Below are positions 1-6,436 of a stretch of 9,528 nucleotides of DNA, piece after piece. Positions within the stretch are counted from its first letter, which is position 1, and every line of letters starts with the position of its first letter. The position numbers were made by a program, and so were the translations under genes. The notes beneath the pieces were generated by a model, which saw only the letters and a program-made list of their open reading frames with translations, was not told the DNA's origin and made no database searches. Source of the stretch: Bacillota bacterium (GTDB lineage: Bacteria > Bacillota > Thermosediminibacteria > Thermosediminibacterales > Thermosediminibacteraceae); contig QGUT01000053.1 in NCBI GenBank assembly GCA_003242255.1, forward strand, positions 1-9,528, read 5' to 3'.

Positions 1-19
1 GGTAAAGATCGAATAACAT
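1..19 (-). CDS. Start of an unidentified gene (first six codons only)
   Basis: An ATG at 19-17 is preceded by AAAGGAGGTG (34-25), a near-perfect match to the 16S rRNA anti-Shine-Dalgarno, with 5 bases between this match and the ATG. The visible peptide is MLFDLY and the gene then runs off the left edge. It lies downstream of the ATPase operon terminator in the same orientation, so it is probably a separate transcription unit. Six residues are too few to assign a family. The start call rests on the ribosome binding site alone. Confidence 0.6.
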
Positions 20-129
20 GGTAACACCTCCTTTAAGGTTTTAGTTTCATCGTAATTTTTTTGTCCATCATCAAGCTCATAGCGAGCTGCCTTGCGTATC
101 TCCGGTGGGACATGCGAGAAAGTATAGAA

Positions 130-165
130 AAAGCAGGTTAGACTGTTAAAATTCTAACCTGCTTT
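130..165 (-). terminator. Rho-independent terminator of the V-type ATPase operon
   Basis: Positions 131-142 and 153-164 are a perfect 12-bp inverted repeat, extended by one A-T pair at 130/165, around a 10-base loop. Read on the minus strand, the hairpin ends in CTGCTTTTTCT, which supplies a run of five T. It starts 10 bases past the stop codon of the subunit D gene, as expected for the end of the operon. Confidence 0.9.
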
Positions 166-175
166 CTCAATTTCA

Positions 176-796
176 TCACATCACCATTTCCTTTATCTTC
201 ATCAGCCGCGTGCGGCTAGAGCGCTCGTTCTCGTCCAGCTTCATGGTGATGTACTTTATCGTCTCTTCGAGCTGGGGTATCAGCACGTACTCTAAGGCGT
301 TCACCCTGCGCCTCGTCTTTTCAATTTCATCGGCCATCAACTGGCAGGCTTTCTCTACCTCAGCCAGCTTCAGGAGCTTCGGCAGCATGGCCGAAAGGGT
401 GCGGATAGCAGAGTCCATTTCTGCCGAAGTCGTCGCCAAGCCGTAGGGGAAGAGGTTTTTGCCTTCTTCCTGGGATATTTCCAGCTTGGGGACGTTGACG
501 CTCATGATGTTCTCTTTTTTGACATCTATGCTGACTTTGGCCGATGGGATCATGAGGCTTTCCTCCACCAGGCTGGCCGGCATCTGGCTCCTCGCCAGGG
601 TGAAGTTTTTAAAAGCGACGATCAATTCCCGCTCGACTTCCTCACGCAGGGCTTTGTTCTGCTTTACCATATCTATGAATTTTTTTATGAGCTCATCCTG
701 TTTGTCTTTTAAGAGCTTATGGCCCCGCTTTGCCGTCACAAGCCTTCTTTTCAACCGGGAAAGCTCCATCCGGTTGGGATTAGCCCTTATTTGCAT
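176..796 (-). CDS. ntpD: V-type ATPase subunit D (central rotor shaft)
   Basis: Subunit D is the long antiparallel coiled-coil shaft that turns inside the A3B3 head and transmits torque to the c-ring through F and C. The 206-residue product has the usual family length. Its N-terminal helix carries the conserved NPNRMELSRLKRRL stretch and AKRGHKLLKDKQDEL (about residues 7-36). The C-terminal helix carries EKTRRRVNALEYVLIPQLEE (about 159-178). A less helical middle section joins the two. The ATG at 796 has AAGGA (806-802) five bases upstream, and only two bases separate it from the stop of the subunit B gene, implying translational coupling. D is the last gene of the operon. The ntpH and ntpJ genes that follow ntpD in E. 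hirae are absent here, and the terminator comes directly after. Confidence 0.97.
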   Translation of the reverse strand: MQIRANPNRMELSRLKRRLVTAKRGHKLLKDKQDELIKKFIDMVKQNKALREEVERELIVAFKNFTLARSQMPASLVEESLMIPSAKVSIDVKKENIMSVNVPKLEISQEEGKNLFPYGLATTSAEMDSAIRTLSAMLPKLLKLAEVEKACQLMADEIEKTRRRVNALEYVLIPQLEETIKYITMKLDENERSSRTRLMKIKEMVM

Positions 797-798
797 GA

Positions 799-2181
799 TT
801 ATCCTTCTCCTTTTTTGGGAAGGTACTTCTCGATGTATTCGTCCCTGATCCTCTTGAGCTCCGCCCTCGGAAGTATGGTCAAGAGTTCCCAGCCTATATT
901 TAAGGTCTCCTCGATGCTCCTGTCCTCGTTTTCGCCCTGGGCCACGTACCTTCTCTCGAACTCGTCGGCGAATTTGGCGTAGAGCCTATCCGTGTCCGAG
1001 AGAGCCGCTTCACCCAAGATTACCGCCAGTTCCTTCGCCTGCTTGCCGCGGGCGTACGAAGCGAACAACTGGTTCATGGTGTCCGCGTGGTCTTCCCGGG
1101 TCTTGCCGCGGCCGATACCCTTGTCCTTGAGTCGGGACAGGGACGGCAGCACGTCTATGGGGGGATAGATGCCCTTCCGGTGGAGTTCTCTGCTTAAAAT
1201 TATCTGGCCTTCGGTGATGTAACCGGTAAGGTCCGGTATGGGGTGGGTCTTGTCGTCCTCGGGCATGGTGAGTATGGGGATCATGGTGATGGAACCCTTC
1301 TTGCCCCTTATTCGGCCCGCCCTCTCGTATATGGTAGAGAGGTTGGTGTAAAGATAACCGGGGTAGCCCCTGCGGCCCGGGACTTCCTTACGGGCCGCCG
1401 ACACTTCCCGCAGCGCTTCGCAGTAGTTGGTCATGTCCGTGAGGATGACCAGCACGTGCATGTCTTTTTCGAAGGCCAGGAATTCCGCACAGGTTAAGGC
1501 CATCCTCGGCGTCGCTATACGCTCGATGGCCGGGTCGTTGGCGAGGTTGATAAAAAGCACCGTCCTGTCTATAGCTCCCGTGCGCCTGAAGTCCGAAATG
1601 AAGTAGTCGGCCTCTTCGAAGGTTATTCCCATCGCTGCGAACACTACGGCAAACTTGCTGTCGGTTCCTAGAACTTTAGCCTGCCTTGCGATCTGGGCTG
1701 CCAGCTGGGCGTGGGGAAGACCCGATCCGGAGAAGATCGGGAGCTTCTGGCCCCTTACCAGGGTGTTCAGCCCGTCGATGGCCGATATTCCGGTCTGGAT
1801 GAACTCGGAAGGATAGTCGCGGGCCGTCGGGTTGATGGGGCTTCCGTTTATGTCAAGCCGCTTTTCCGGTATGATCGCCGGCCCGTTGTCCCTGGGGCGG
1901 CCGAACCCGTCGAAAACCCTGCCCAGCATGTCTATGGAAACGCCGAGTTCTATGCTTTTCCCCATAAACCTTATTTTGCAGTCGTGAATATTGAGTCCCG
2001 TAGAACCTTCGAAGAGCTGAACCAGCGCCTTGTCGCCGTCGACCTCGAGCACCTGTCCCCGGCGAATTTCTCCGGTCCCGGTTTCGATCTCCACCAGTTC
2101 GTCGTACTTGACGCCCTCCACGTTTTCCACCAGCATCAGCGGTCCGACGATTTCCCTCGCTGTTTTGTATTCCTTAAGCAT
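799..2181 (-). CDS. ntpB: V-type ATPase subunit B (non-catalytic nucleotide-binding subunit)
   Basis: Subunit B alternates with A in the cytoplasmic head and contributes the arginine finger to the catalytic sites. From the ATG at 2181 the protein is 460 residues, the normal length. Visible landmarks are the N-terminal barrel (MLKEYKTAREIVGPLMLVEN), the degenerate P-loop-equivalent SGSGLPH (about 151-157), and the family signature NYCEALREVSAARKEVPGRR followed by GYPGYLYTNL. LPSLSRLKDKG places the arginine finger at R350, the same number as in E. hirae NtpB. The usual PHNE after the loop is PHAQ here. A GTG at 2190 would add three residues, but the ATG at 2181 has AAGGAGG (2196-2190) eight bases upstream and matches the usual family start. 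The gene overlaps the end of the A gene by 8 bases, so its ribosome binding site lies inside the A coding sequence. Confidence 0.97.
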   Translation of the reverse strand: MLKEYKTAREIVGPLMLVENVEGVKYDELVEIETGTGEIRRGQVLEVDGDKALVQLFEGSTGLNIHDCKIRFMGKSIELGVSIDMLGRVFDGFGRPRDNGPAIIPEKRLDINGSPINPTARDYPSEFIQTGISAIDGLNTLVRGQKLPIFSGSGLPHAQLAAQIARQAKVLGTDSKFAVVFAAMGITFEEADYFISDFRRTGAIDRTVLFINLANDPAIERIATPRMALTCAEFLAFEKDMHVLVILTDMTNYCEALREVSAARKEVPGRRGYPGYLYTNLSTIYERAGRIRGKKGSITMIPILTMPEDDKTHPIPDLTGYITEGQIILSRELHRKGIYPPIDVLPSLSRLKDKGIGRGKTREDHADTMNQLFASYARGKQAKELAVILGEAALSDTDRLYAKFADEFERRYVAQGENEDRSIEETLNIGWELLTILPRAELKRIRDEYIEKYLPKKGEG

Positions 2182-3946
2182 GGGCTGCACCTCCTTCGGC
2201 GAGGTCCTGCATGGCTCTCTTTATTTCTTCTTCGATTTCATCGAAAAGGTGCATGTTGGATTCCTCTATATACTTGGCACGGGCGATCCTCTCGCGCACC
2301 GGATGCTTCTCAATATACGAGAACAAGGCCCCTTTCTCCAATGCCTTCTGCGCTTCGTGGTAGAACATCAGTATGAGTTTCAGCATCCTGTACTGCTTGT
2401 TCAAGGAAGTGTAGGTATCCACTTCGTGGAAAGCGTTCTGGTGCAGGAAGTCTTCACGGATAGACCTTGCCACTTCCAGCACCAGGCGGTCGCTGGTGGA
2501 AAGGGCATCGATACCGACGAGCCTTACTATTTCCTGGAGGCTATCCTCTTCCTGCAAGAGCCTCATGGCCTCGGCCCTGAGTTCGCCCCAGTCGCTGCTT
2601 ATGTTTTTATTCATATAATCCTCTACCACGTCCGAGTACAGCGAGTAGCTCGTCAGCCAGTTGATAGCGGGGAAGTGGCGCGCATAGGCGAGCTGCGAAT
2701 CTAGAGCCCAGAACACTTTTACCACGCGCAGGGTCGACTGAGTGACGGGTTCCGAGAGGTCACCGCCGGGGGGCGATACGGCTCCTACCACCGTCAGGGC
2801 TCCTTCGCGGTTGTCGCTGCCGAGGCAGATGACCCTTCCTGCCCTCTCGTAGAATTCGGCGAGTCTCCTGGCGAGGTACGCCGGATAACCTTCCTCGCCG
2901 GGCATTTCTTCAAGTCGGCCCGACATCTCGCGGAGGGCTTCCGCCCACCGGGAGGTGGAGTCGGCCATCAGGGCCACGCTGTACCCCATGTCCCGGAAGT
3001 ACTCGGCTATGGTAATGCCGGTGTATATGGAAGCTTCTCGAGCCGCCACCGGCATATTGGAGGTGTTGGCGATCAGCACCGTCCGCTTCATGAGCGGCTC
3101 GCCGCTCTTCGGGTCTTTCAGTTCCGGGAACTCGAGGAGCACGTCGGTCATCTCGTTGCCGCGCTCGCCGCAGCCGATGTATACGACTATTTCCGCATCG
3201 GCCCACTTGGCCAGCTGGTGCTGCACCACGGTCTTTCCGCTGCCGAAGGGGCCTGGAATACAGGCCGTCCCGCCCTTTGCCACCGGGAACAGAGTGTCGA
3301 TGACCCTCTGCCCTGTGGCCATCGGCCTGTCGGGCGGCAGCTTCTCCTTATACGGCCTGGTTTTTCTAACCGGCCACTTCTGCATCATGGTGAGTTCTAC
3401 CTTTTGCCCGGACTCGGTCTTCAGGACAGCTACCGGCTCGGTTACCGTAAATTCACCTTCCCGGATGTCTTCTATCACTCCCGAAAGTCCTGGAGGCACC
3501 ATTATCCGGTGCTCCACTATGACCGTCTCCTGGACCGTGCCGATTACGTCCCCCTCGACAACCCTGTCACCGGGCTTTACCCTGGGGACGAACTTCCACT
3601 TTTTCTCTCTATTCAAAGCCGGCGCTTCCACGCCTCTGGTTATAAAGCTTCCGACTTTCTTCTCTATTACATCAAGAGGCCTTTGGATTCCATCGAAAAT
3701 GCTCTCCAAAAGTCCCGGCCCCAGTTCGACGCTGAGGGGTTCGCCCGTCGAAACAACCGGGTCTCCGGGTCCCAATCCCGAAGTTTCTTCGTAGACCTGA
3801 ATCGAAAGTTTGTCGCCGCGGATCTCTATGACTTCACCGACGAGTCCCTGAGTCCCTACTTTTACCACGTCGAACATCTTAGCTTCGGGAAGACCCGTTG
3901 CTACCACGAGGGGGCCGGAAACCTTCGTTATTATTCCCTGGTTCAT
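2174..3946 (-). CDS. ntpA: V-type ATPase catalytic subunit A
   Basis: Subunit A hydrolyses or synthesises ATP at the A/B interfaces of the soluble V1 head. The product is 590 residues, typical of the family. In order it shows: an N-terminal beta-barrel (1-70); the A-specific non-homologous insertion (about 110-200, with PPGLSGVIEDI); a P-loop GPFGSGKT at 232-239 with K238; the catalytic glutamate E261 and R262 in GERGNEM; and the ATPase alpha/beta segment MADSTSRWAEALREMSGRLE (327-346). SPPGGDLSEPVTQSTLR follows. K238, E261 and R262 carry the same numbers as in E. hirae NtpA, so no key residue is missing. The start ATG overlaps the F gene stop in an ATGA motif, with AAGGA just upstream, indicating coupled translation. 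There is no sign of an intein, which occurs in some archaeal and yeast homologues at the P-loop. Confidence 0.98.
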   Translation of the reverse strand: MNQGIITKVSGPLVVATGLPEAKMFDVVKVGTQGLVGEVIEIRGDKLSIQVYEETSGLGPGDPVVSTGEPLSVELGPGLLESIFDGIQRPLDVIEKKVGSFITRGVEAPALNREKKWKFVPRVKPGDRVVEGDVIGTVQETVIVEHRIMVPPGLSGVIEDIREGEFTVTEPVAVLKTESGQKVELTMMQKWPVRKTRPYKEKLPPDRPMATGQRVIDTLFPVAKGGTACIPGPFGSGKTVVQHQLAKWADAEIVVYIGCGERGNEMTDVLLEFPELKDPKSGEPLMKRTVLIANTSNMPVAAREASIYTGITIAEYFRDMGYSVALMADSTSRWAEALREMSGRLEEMPGEEGYPAYLARRLAEFYERAGRVICLGSDNREGALTVVGAVSPPGGDLSEPVTQSTLRVVKVFWALDSQLAYARHFPAINWLTSYSLYSDVVEDYMNKNISSDWGELRAEAMRLLQEEDSLQEIVRLVGIDALSTSDRLVLEVARSIREDFLHQNAFHEVDTYTSLNKQYRMLKLILMFYHEAQKALEKGALFSYIEKHPVRERIARAKYIEESNMHLFDEIEEEIKRAMQDLAEGGAAHA

Positions 3947-4272
3947 TTCCTTCCCTCTCTTTCAAAAATGATATCCACTCCAATAGCTTTCTCTACAGAT
4001 TTTTTCACGTCGGTTATGCCGATTCCCAGAGTACCCCGGTTGCTGGGAATCAGGGTGATTATGGGCAAGGTTTGATTTCTAAAGAGGTCGATTTTGTCCA
4101 TTATCTTTTCCGCCAGGTGTTCCGTAATCAAAATCACGGCGTAATTCTCGCGGGCAAGCTTCAAAAGCTTTTCGCCAGCCTCCGACTCATTGACGGCGGG
4201 GAAAGTTTCAATACCCGTAGATTTAAAAGAGAGAGCCGTATCGTGGTCTGCAATTACTCCAATCTTATACAT
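3943..4272 (-). CDS. ntpG: V-type ATPase subunit F (rotor subunit, NtpG in E. hirae)
   Basis: Subunit F binds the D shaft at the base of the head and takes part in the rotor and its regulation. The product is 109 residues from the ATG at 4272. It starts MYKIGVIADHDTALSFKSTG, the characteristic Rossmann-like opening of the family. VILITEHLA and ITLIPSNRGTLGIG follow, and it ends with the conserved VEKAIGVDIIF. An ATG two codons earlier (4278) directly abuts GAGGG (4283-4279). The ATG at 4272 has a 6-base spacing to that motif and matches the usual family start, so it is preferred. Because AAAGG at 4290-4286 could serve the earlier ATG, the choice is not certain. The reading frame overlaps the end of the C gene by 8 or 14 bases, depending on start, and its stop overlaps the A start. 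Confidence 0.94.
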   Translation of the reverse strand: MYKIGVIADHDTALSFKSTGIETFPAVNESEAGEKLLKLARENYAVILITEHLAEKIMDKIDLFRNQTLPIITLIPSNRGTLGIGITDVKKSVEKAIGVDIIFEREGRK

Positions 4273-5275
4273 ATACATCCCTCAACCTTTCTCGAATCAA
4301 GTCTTCCGAGATGCCGTTTATCTTCCCCACCAACAACACCCGGAGGATTTTGATTTCGTTTTCCCTGGCCCCGATATATCCCACTACCGTCTCCAGCCCG
4401 AAGGGCTTGTAAAGCCCTTTCTTCAGTATGCCCAGCAGGTAATCGTCCGACAGCTTCTCGTAGGAAGCCGGATTTCCAGTGGCTATCCACTTTTCCAGCC
4501 CTTCTTTCACGACAACGGCGTACCTGGAGGAAGAAAGGGCTTCCACCAAGGACTGCAGCGGTTCCTGGTAGTATTTTTCGAAGAAGTCCTGCCCCAGGGT
4601 CCCCCCGGGCAGCAGGGCTTTCCCCAAGGTCCTGAAATCGGCTTCCATGTATTTTAACCTTACCATCGCCTTTATATTGGTCAAATCCACCGATGCAGCC
4701 AGGTAATCCTTTAAAAACTGGTGGCCGATTCCTTTCGTGAGCTCCACCAGTTCTTCATACAACGCCCGGTCCAACAGGAGGTCTACCTGCTGGGGGTCCC
4801 GGGTTTCCTCGTATATCCTCATGGCCGCTTCGAAGGCAGTCTTCATGGCCTCCGGAACGGCAGCATCTGCTTCGTCCTTGCCCAATTTTACGAGCTCATC
4901 CAGGGGAACTTCTCCCAACCTCGAAAGGCTCCCGGACGCCTCAGAGCCTAGAATCCGGCTCTTTGCTATTACCTTAAGGTTTTGATAGTCGTATTTCAAG
5001 GTGAAGAACCGCACTATCCTGCGATCATTCAGCGATTCCCTGATCAAATCGAAAGTTCTCTTCATGCTGTTTTCGAGGGCTTTTTCGAAATCGTAGATCG
5101 ATCCTGCTTCTTCAAATTCCGGCGCGTAATCGGTCTCGGAAAGGACCCTGAGCACCGCTTCCGTATCCTCTGCTTCCAGTATCCTTTCTATGATGCTCCT
5201 GCCCAACAGCCTGTTTTCAAGGGCTTTCACCCTGCCCGACGTAAAGAGGAATTCCTCATCCCTCGGCACCGGCAT
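4265..5275 (-). CDS. ntpC: V-type ATPase subunit C (d-type connector between rotor and c-ring)
   Basis: This is the funnel-shaped subunit that sits on the c-ring and receives the D/F shaft; it corresponds to eukaryotic subunit d and archaeal AhaC. The protein is about 336 residues and predicted mostly helical. Recognisable family segments are SGRVKALENRLLGRS near the N-terminus, KYDYQNLKVIAKSR, DLTNIKAMVRLKYM near the middle, and GYIGARENEIKILRVLLVGK plus an I-RERLRDVYV end. The start is ambiguous. A GTG at 5278 sits inside the GAGGAG motif (5283-5278). The ATG at 5275 overlaps the E stop as TGATG and is chosen here because that arrangement favours reinitiation. A GTG at 5269 has the best spacing (8 bases) to GAGGAG. 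All three choices keep the conserved region. Confidence 0.94.
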   Translation of the reverse strand: MPVPRDEEFLFTSGRVKALENRLLGRSIIERILEAEDTEAVLRVLSETDYAPEFEEAGSIYDFEKALENSMKRTFDLIRESLNDRRIVRFFTLKYDYQNLKVIAKSRILGSEASGSLSRLGEVPLDELVKLGKDEADAAVPEAMKTAFEAAMRIYEETRDPQQVDLLLDRALYEELVELTKGIGHQFLKDYLAASVDLTNIKAMVRLKYMEADFRTLGKALLPGGTLGQDFFEKYYQEPLQSLVEALSSSRYAVVVKEGLEKWIATGNPASYEKLSDDYLLGILKKGLYKPFGLETVVGYIGARENEIKILRVLLVGKINGISEDLIRERLRDVYV

Positions 5276-5877
5276 CACTCCTCAAAAAGTAGTCGAGCCA
5301 CTTCGGTTTCCAATTCTTGCCGCTGGGCCTTGAGCAGGTAGTCGAAAGCGCAGTTTATCTCGACAGTTTCCGACTTCAGGATGAACCCACCTTTTATAGG
5401 CCTTTTTTCTGAAGAAAGGCGTAAATTTCCCGCTTTGCCCTGCTGTTTCAAAGCCTGGTTGACCGTCGAGAGGAAATCAGGAGTTATCCTTGCCCTATCA
5501 TTTTCCGCGATTATGACTTCTTCGTTGCCGTCGACCGAACTCAAAAGGAGCATCTTCCGAATGAGTTCCAGATAGCTTTTCTCATCCAGCCCGCAGAGCT
5601 TCTTCTCGGCCATGGAAAAGGCTTCATCTATCAAGGCCTGCTTTGCTTCCAAAAAGCGCTTCCTTTCCTCCAGTTCAGCCATTGATAGAATCTTTCGCTT
5701 TTCTTCAGCAGCCAGCTTTTGAGCTTTCGCCTTTGCCTCGGTTTCAATCTGCTGCGCTCTCTCTTTGGCCTTCTTCATGATCTCTGACGCTTCTTTCTGA
5801 GCCCCTTCGATTATCCGGTTTTTTTCCTCAGTGGCCTCTTCAATAATCTTTTCTTTTATTTTCGCAATGCCCTGCAT
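5275..5877 (-). CDS. ntpE: V-type ATPase subunit E (peripheral stalk)
   Basis: Subunit E pairs with the H/G subunit to form the peripheral stalks that hold the head against rotation. The product is 200 residues. Residues 1-100 are a long charged helix rich in E, K, A and Q (for example EKIIEEATEEKNRIIEGAQK), which forms the right-handed coiled coil with its partner. The C-terminal globular domain contains RPIKGGFILKSETVEINCAF, the conserved GG-hallmark region that contacts subunit B. The ATG at 5877 has AAGGAGTG (5893-5886) overlapping the stop codon of the proteolipid gene. Thirteen bases separate the two genes. Its partner gene (8331-8654) lies three genes upstream, the same arrangement as in the E. 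hirae operon. Confidence 0.95.
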   Translation of the reverse strand: MQGIAKIKEKIIEEATEEKNRIIEGAQKEASEIMKKAKERAQQIETEAKAKAQKLAAEEKRKILSMAELEERKRFLEAKQALIDEAFSMAEKKLCGLDEKSYLELIRKMLLLSSVDGNEEVIIAENDRARITPDFLSTVNQALKQQGKAGNLRLSSEKRPIKGGFILKSETVEINCAFDYLLKAQRQELETEVARLLFEE

Positions 5878-5890
5878 TATTAAGCACTCC

Positions 5891-6373
5891 TTAAGCCAGC
5901 CTTATGCCAAACAGCATCAATATTGAAGCCAGCAAAGCCAATACCGCGTAAGTTTCAACCATAGCAGCATAGGTAATACCCTTAGCCACTTCTTCGGGTC
6001 TCTTGGCCACTATTCCTACGCCGGCTGCTGCAGCCCTCGCCTGGGATATGGCTGAAAGCAATCCCACTATGGAAATGGGAAGGCAGGCTGCAAAAACCAT
6101 CAACCCCTGATGGGTAGTGAGGGGTAGCAAGTTGCCGCCCAAAAGGCCTATCCTCTGCATGACTACGAAACCAGTGAGCAAGCCGTAAATGCCCTGGGTT
6201 CCCGGCAGAGCCTGGAGTATCAGGGTCTGGCTGAATTTGCTTGGATCTTCGGCCACAACTCCGGCTGCAGCTTCACCTACCATTCCTACTCCCCTAGCGG
6301 AACCTATTCCCGGCAGAAAAACCGCCAAAGCAGCTCCAAGAAGTGCAAAAACTTGTCCCAGCGTGATTTCCAT
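5891..6373 (-). CDS. ntpK: V-type ATPase proteolipid subunit c/K, Na+-type ion-binding site
   Basis: This subunit builds the rotating ring that carries ions across the membrane. It is 160 residues with four hydrophobic helices, formed from two tandem related hairpins: GSARGVGMVGEAAAGVVAED in the first and SQARAAAAGVGIVAKRPEEV in the second. Only the second hairpin has the ion-carrying carboxylate, E140 in AAMVETYAVL, so one site is expected per subunit. L56, T59 and Q60 (in LPGTQG), Q111 (in ISQARA) and E140 correspond to E. hirae NtpK L61, T64, Q65, Q110 and E139, all Na+ ligands. That known signature implies sodium rather than proton coupling. The ATG has a strong AAAGGAGGA site upstream. 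A 63-base AT-rich leader separates the gene from the I gene, unlike all other junctions in the operon. Confidence 0.97.
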   Translation of the reverse strand: MEITLGQVFALLGAALAVFLPGIGSARGVGMVGEAAAGVVAEDPSKFSQTLILQALPGTQGIYGLLTGFVVMQRIGLLGGNLLPLTTHQGLMVFAACLPISIVGLLSAISQARAAAAGVGIVAKRPEEVAKGITYAAMVETYAVLALLASILMLFGIRLA

Positions 6374-6436
6374 TTAAAATTCCTCCTTTAATACTGTTTT
6401 AATTTTTATGAAAAATATAAAGGTAAATTTATTTTT
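6374..6436 (-). promoter_or_regulatory. AT-rich leader of the proteolipid gene, possible translation enhancer
   Basis: This 63-base gap has only 9 G or C bases, of which 4 belong to the GGAGG ribosome binding site near its end. No hairpin terminator and no convincing promoter are visible. It is the only sizeable gap inside the operon and lies before the one subunit needed in about ten copies. By analogy with the AU-rich region before E. coli atpE, it may raise translation of the proteolipid; that role is inferred. Confidence 0.45.

Noticed and set aside
74..88. Small hairpin AGCTC/GAGCT in the leader of the left-edge gene.
   Set aside because: Only 5 bp with no further structure or motif of a known riboswitch; likely chance.
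33..113. A 26-codon minus-strand frame between the terminator and the left-edge gene, ending just before that gene's ribosome binding site.
   Set aside because: The ATG at 113 has no ribosome binding site. An internal ATG at 79 has only a weak AAGG upstream. The length is within chance, so it is not called as a leader peptide.
1711..2704. Plus-strand frames 1711-2376 and 2030-2704 opposite subunits A and B.
   Set aside because: Antisense to conserved genes, with no convincing start signal and implausible composition.
2955..4075. Long plus-strand frames (2955-3794 and 3218-4075) opposite the subunit A gene.
   Set aside because: They lie antisense to a clearly conserved ATPase gene with all catalytic motifs, overlap each other, and their products show no recognisable domain. 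GC-rich coding DNA often leaves such open antisense frames.
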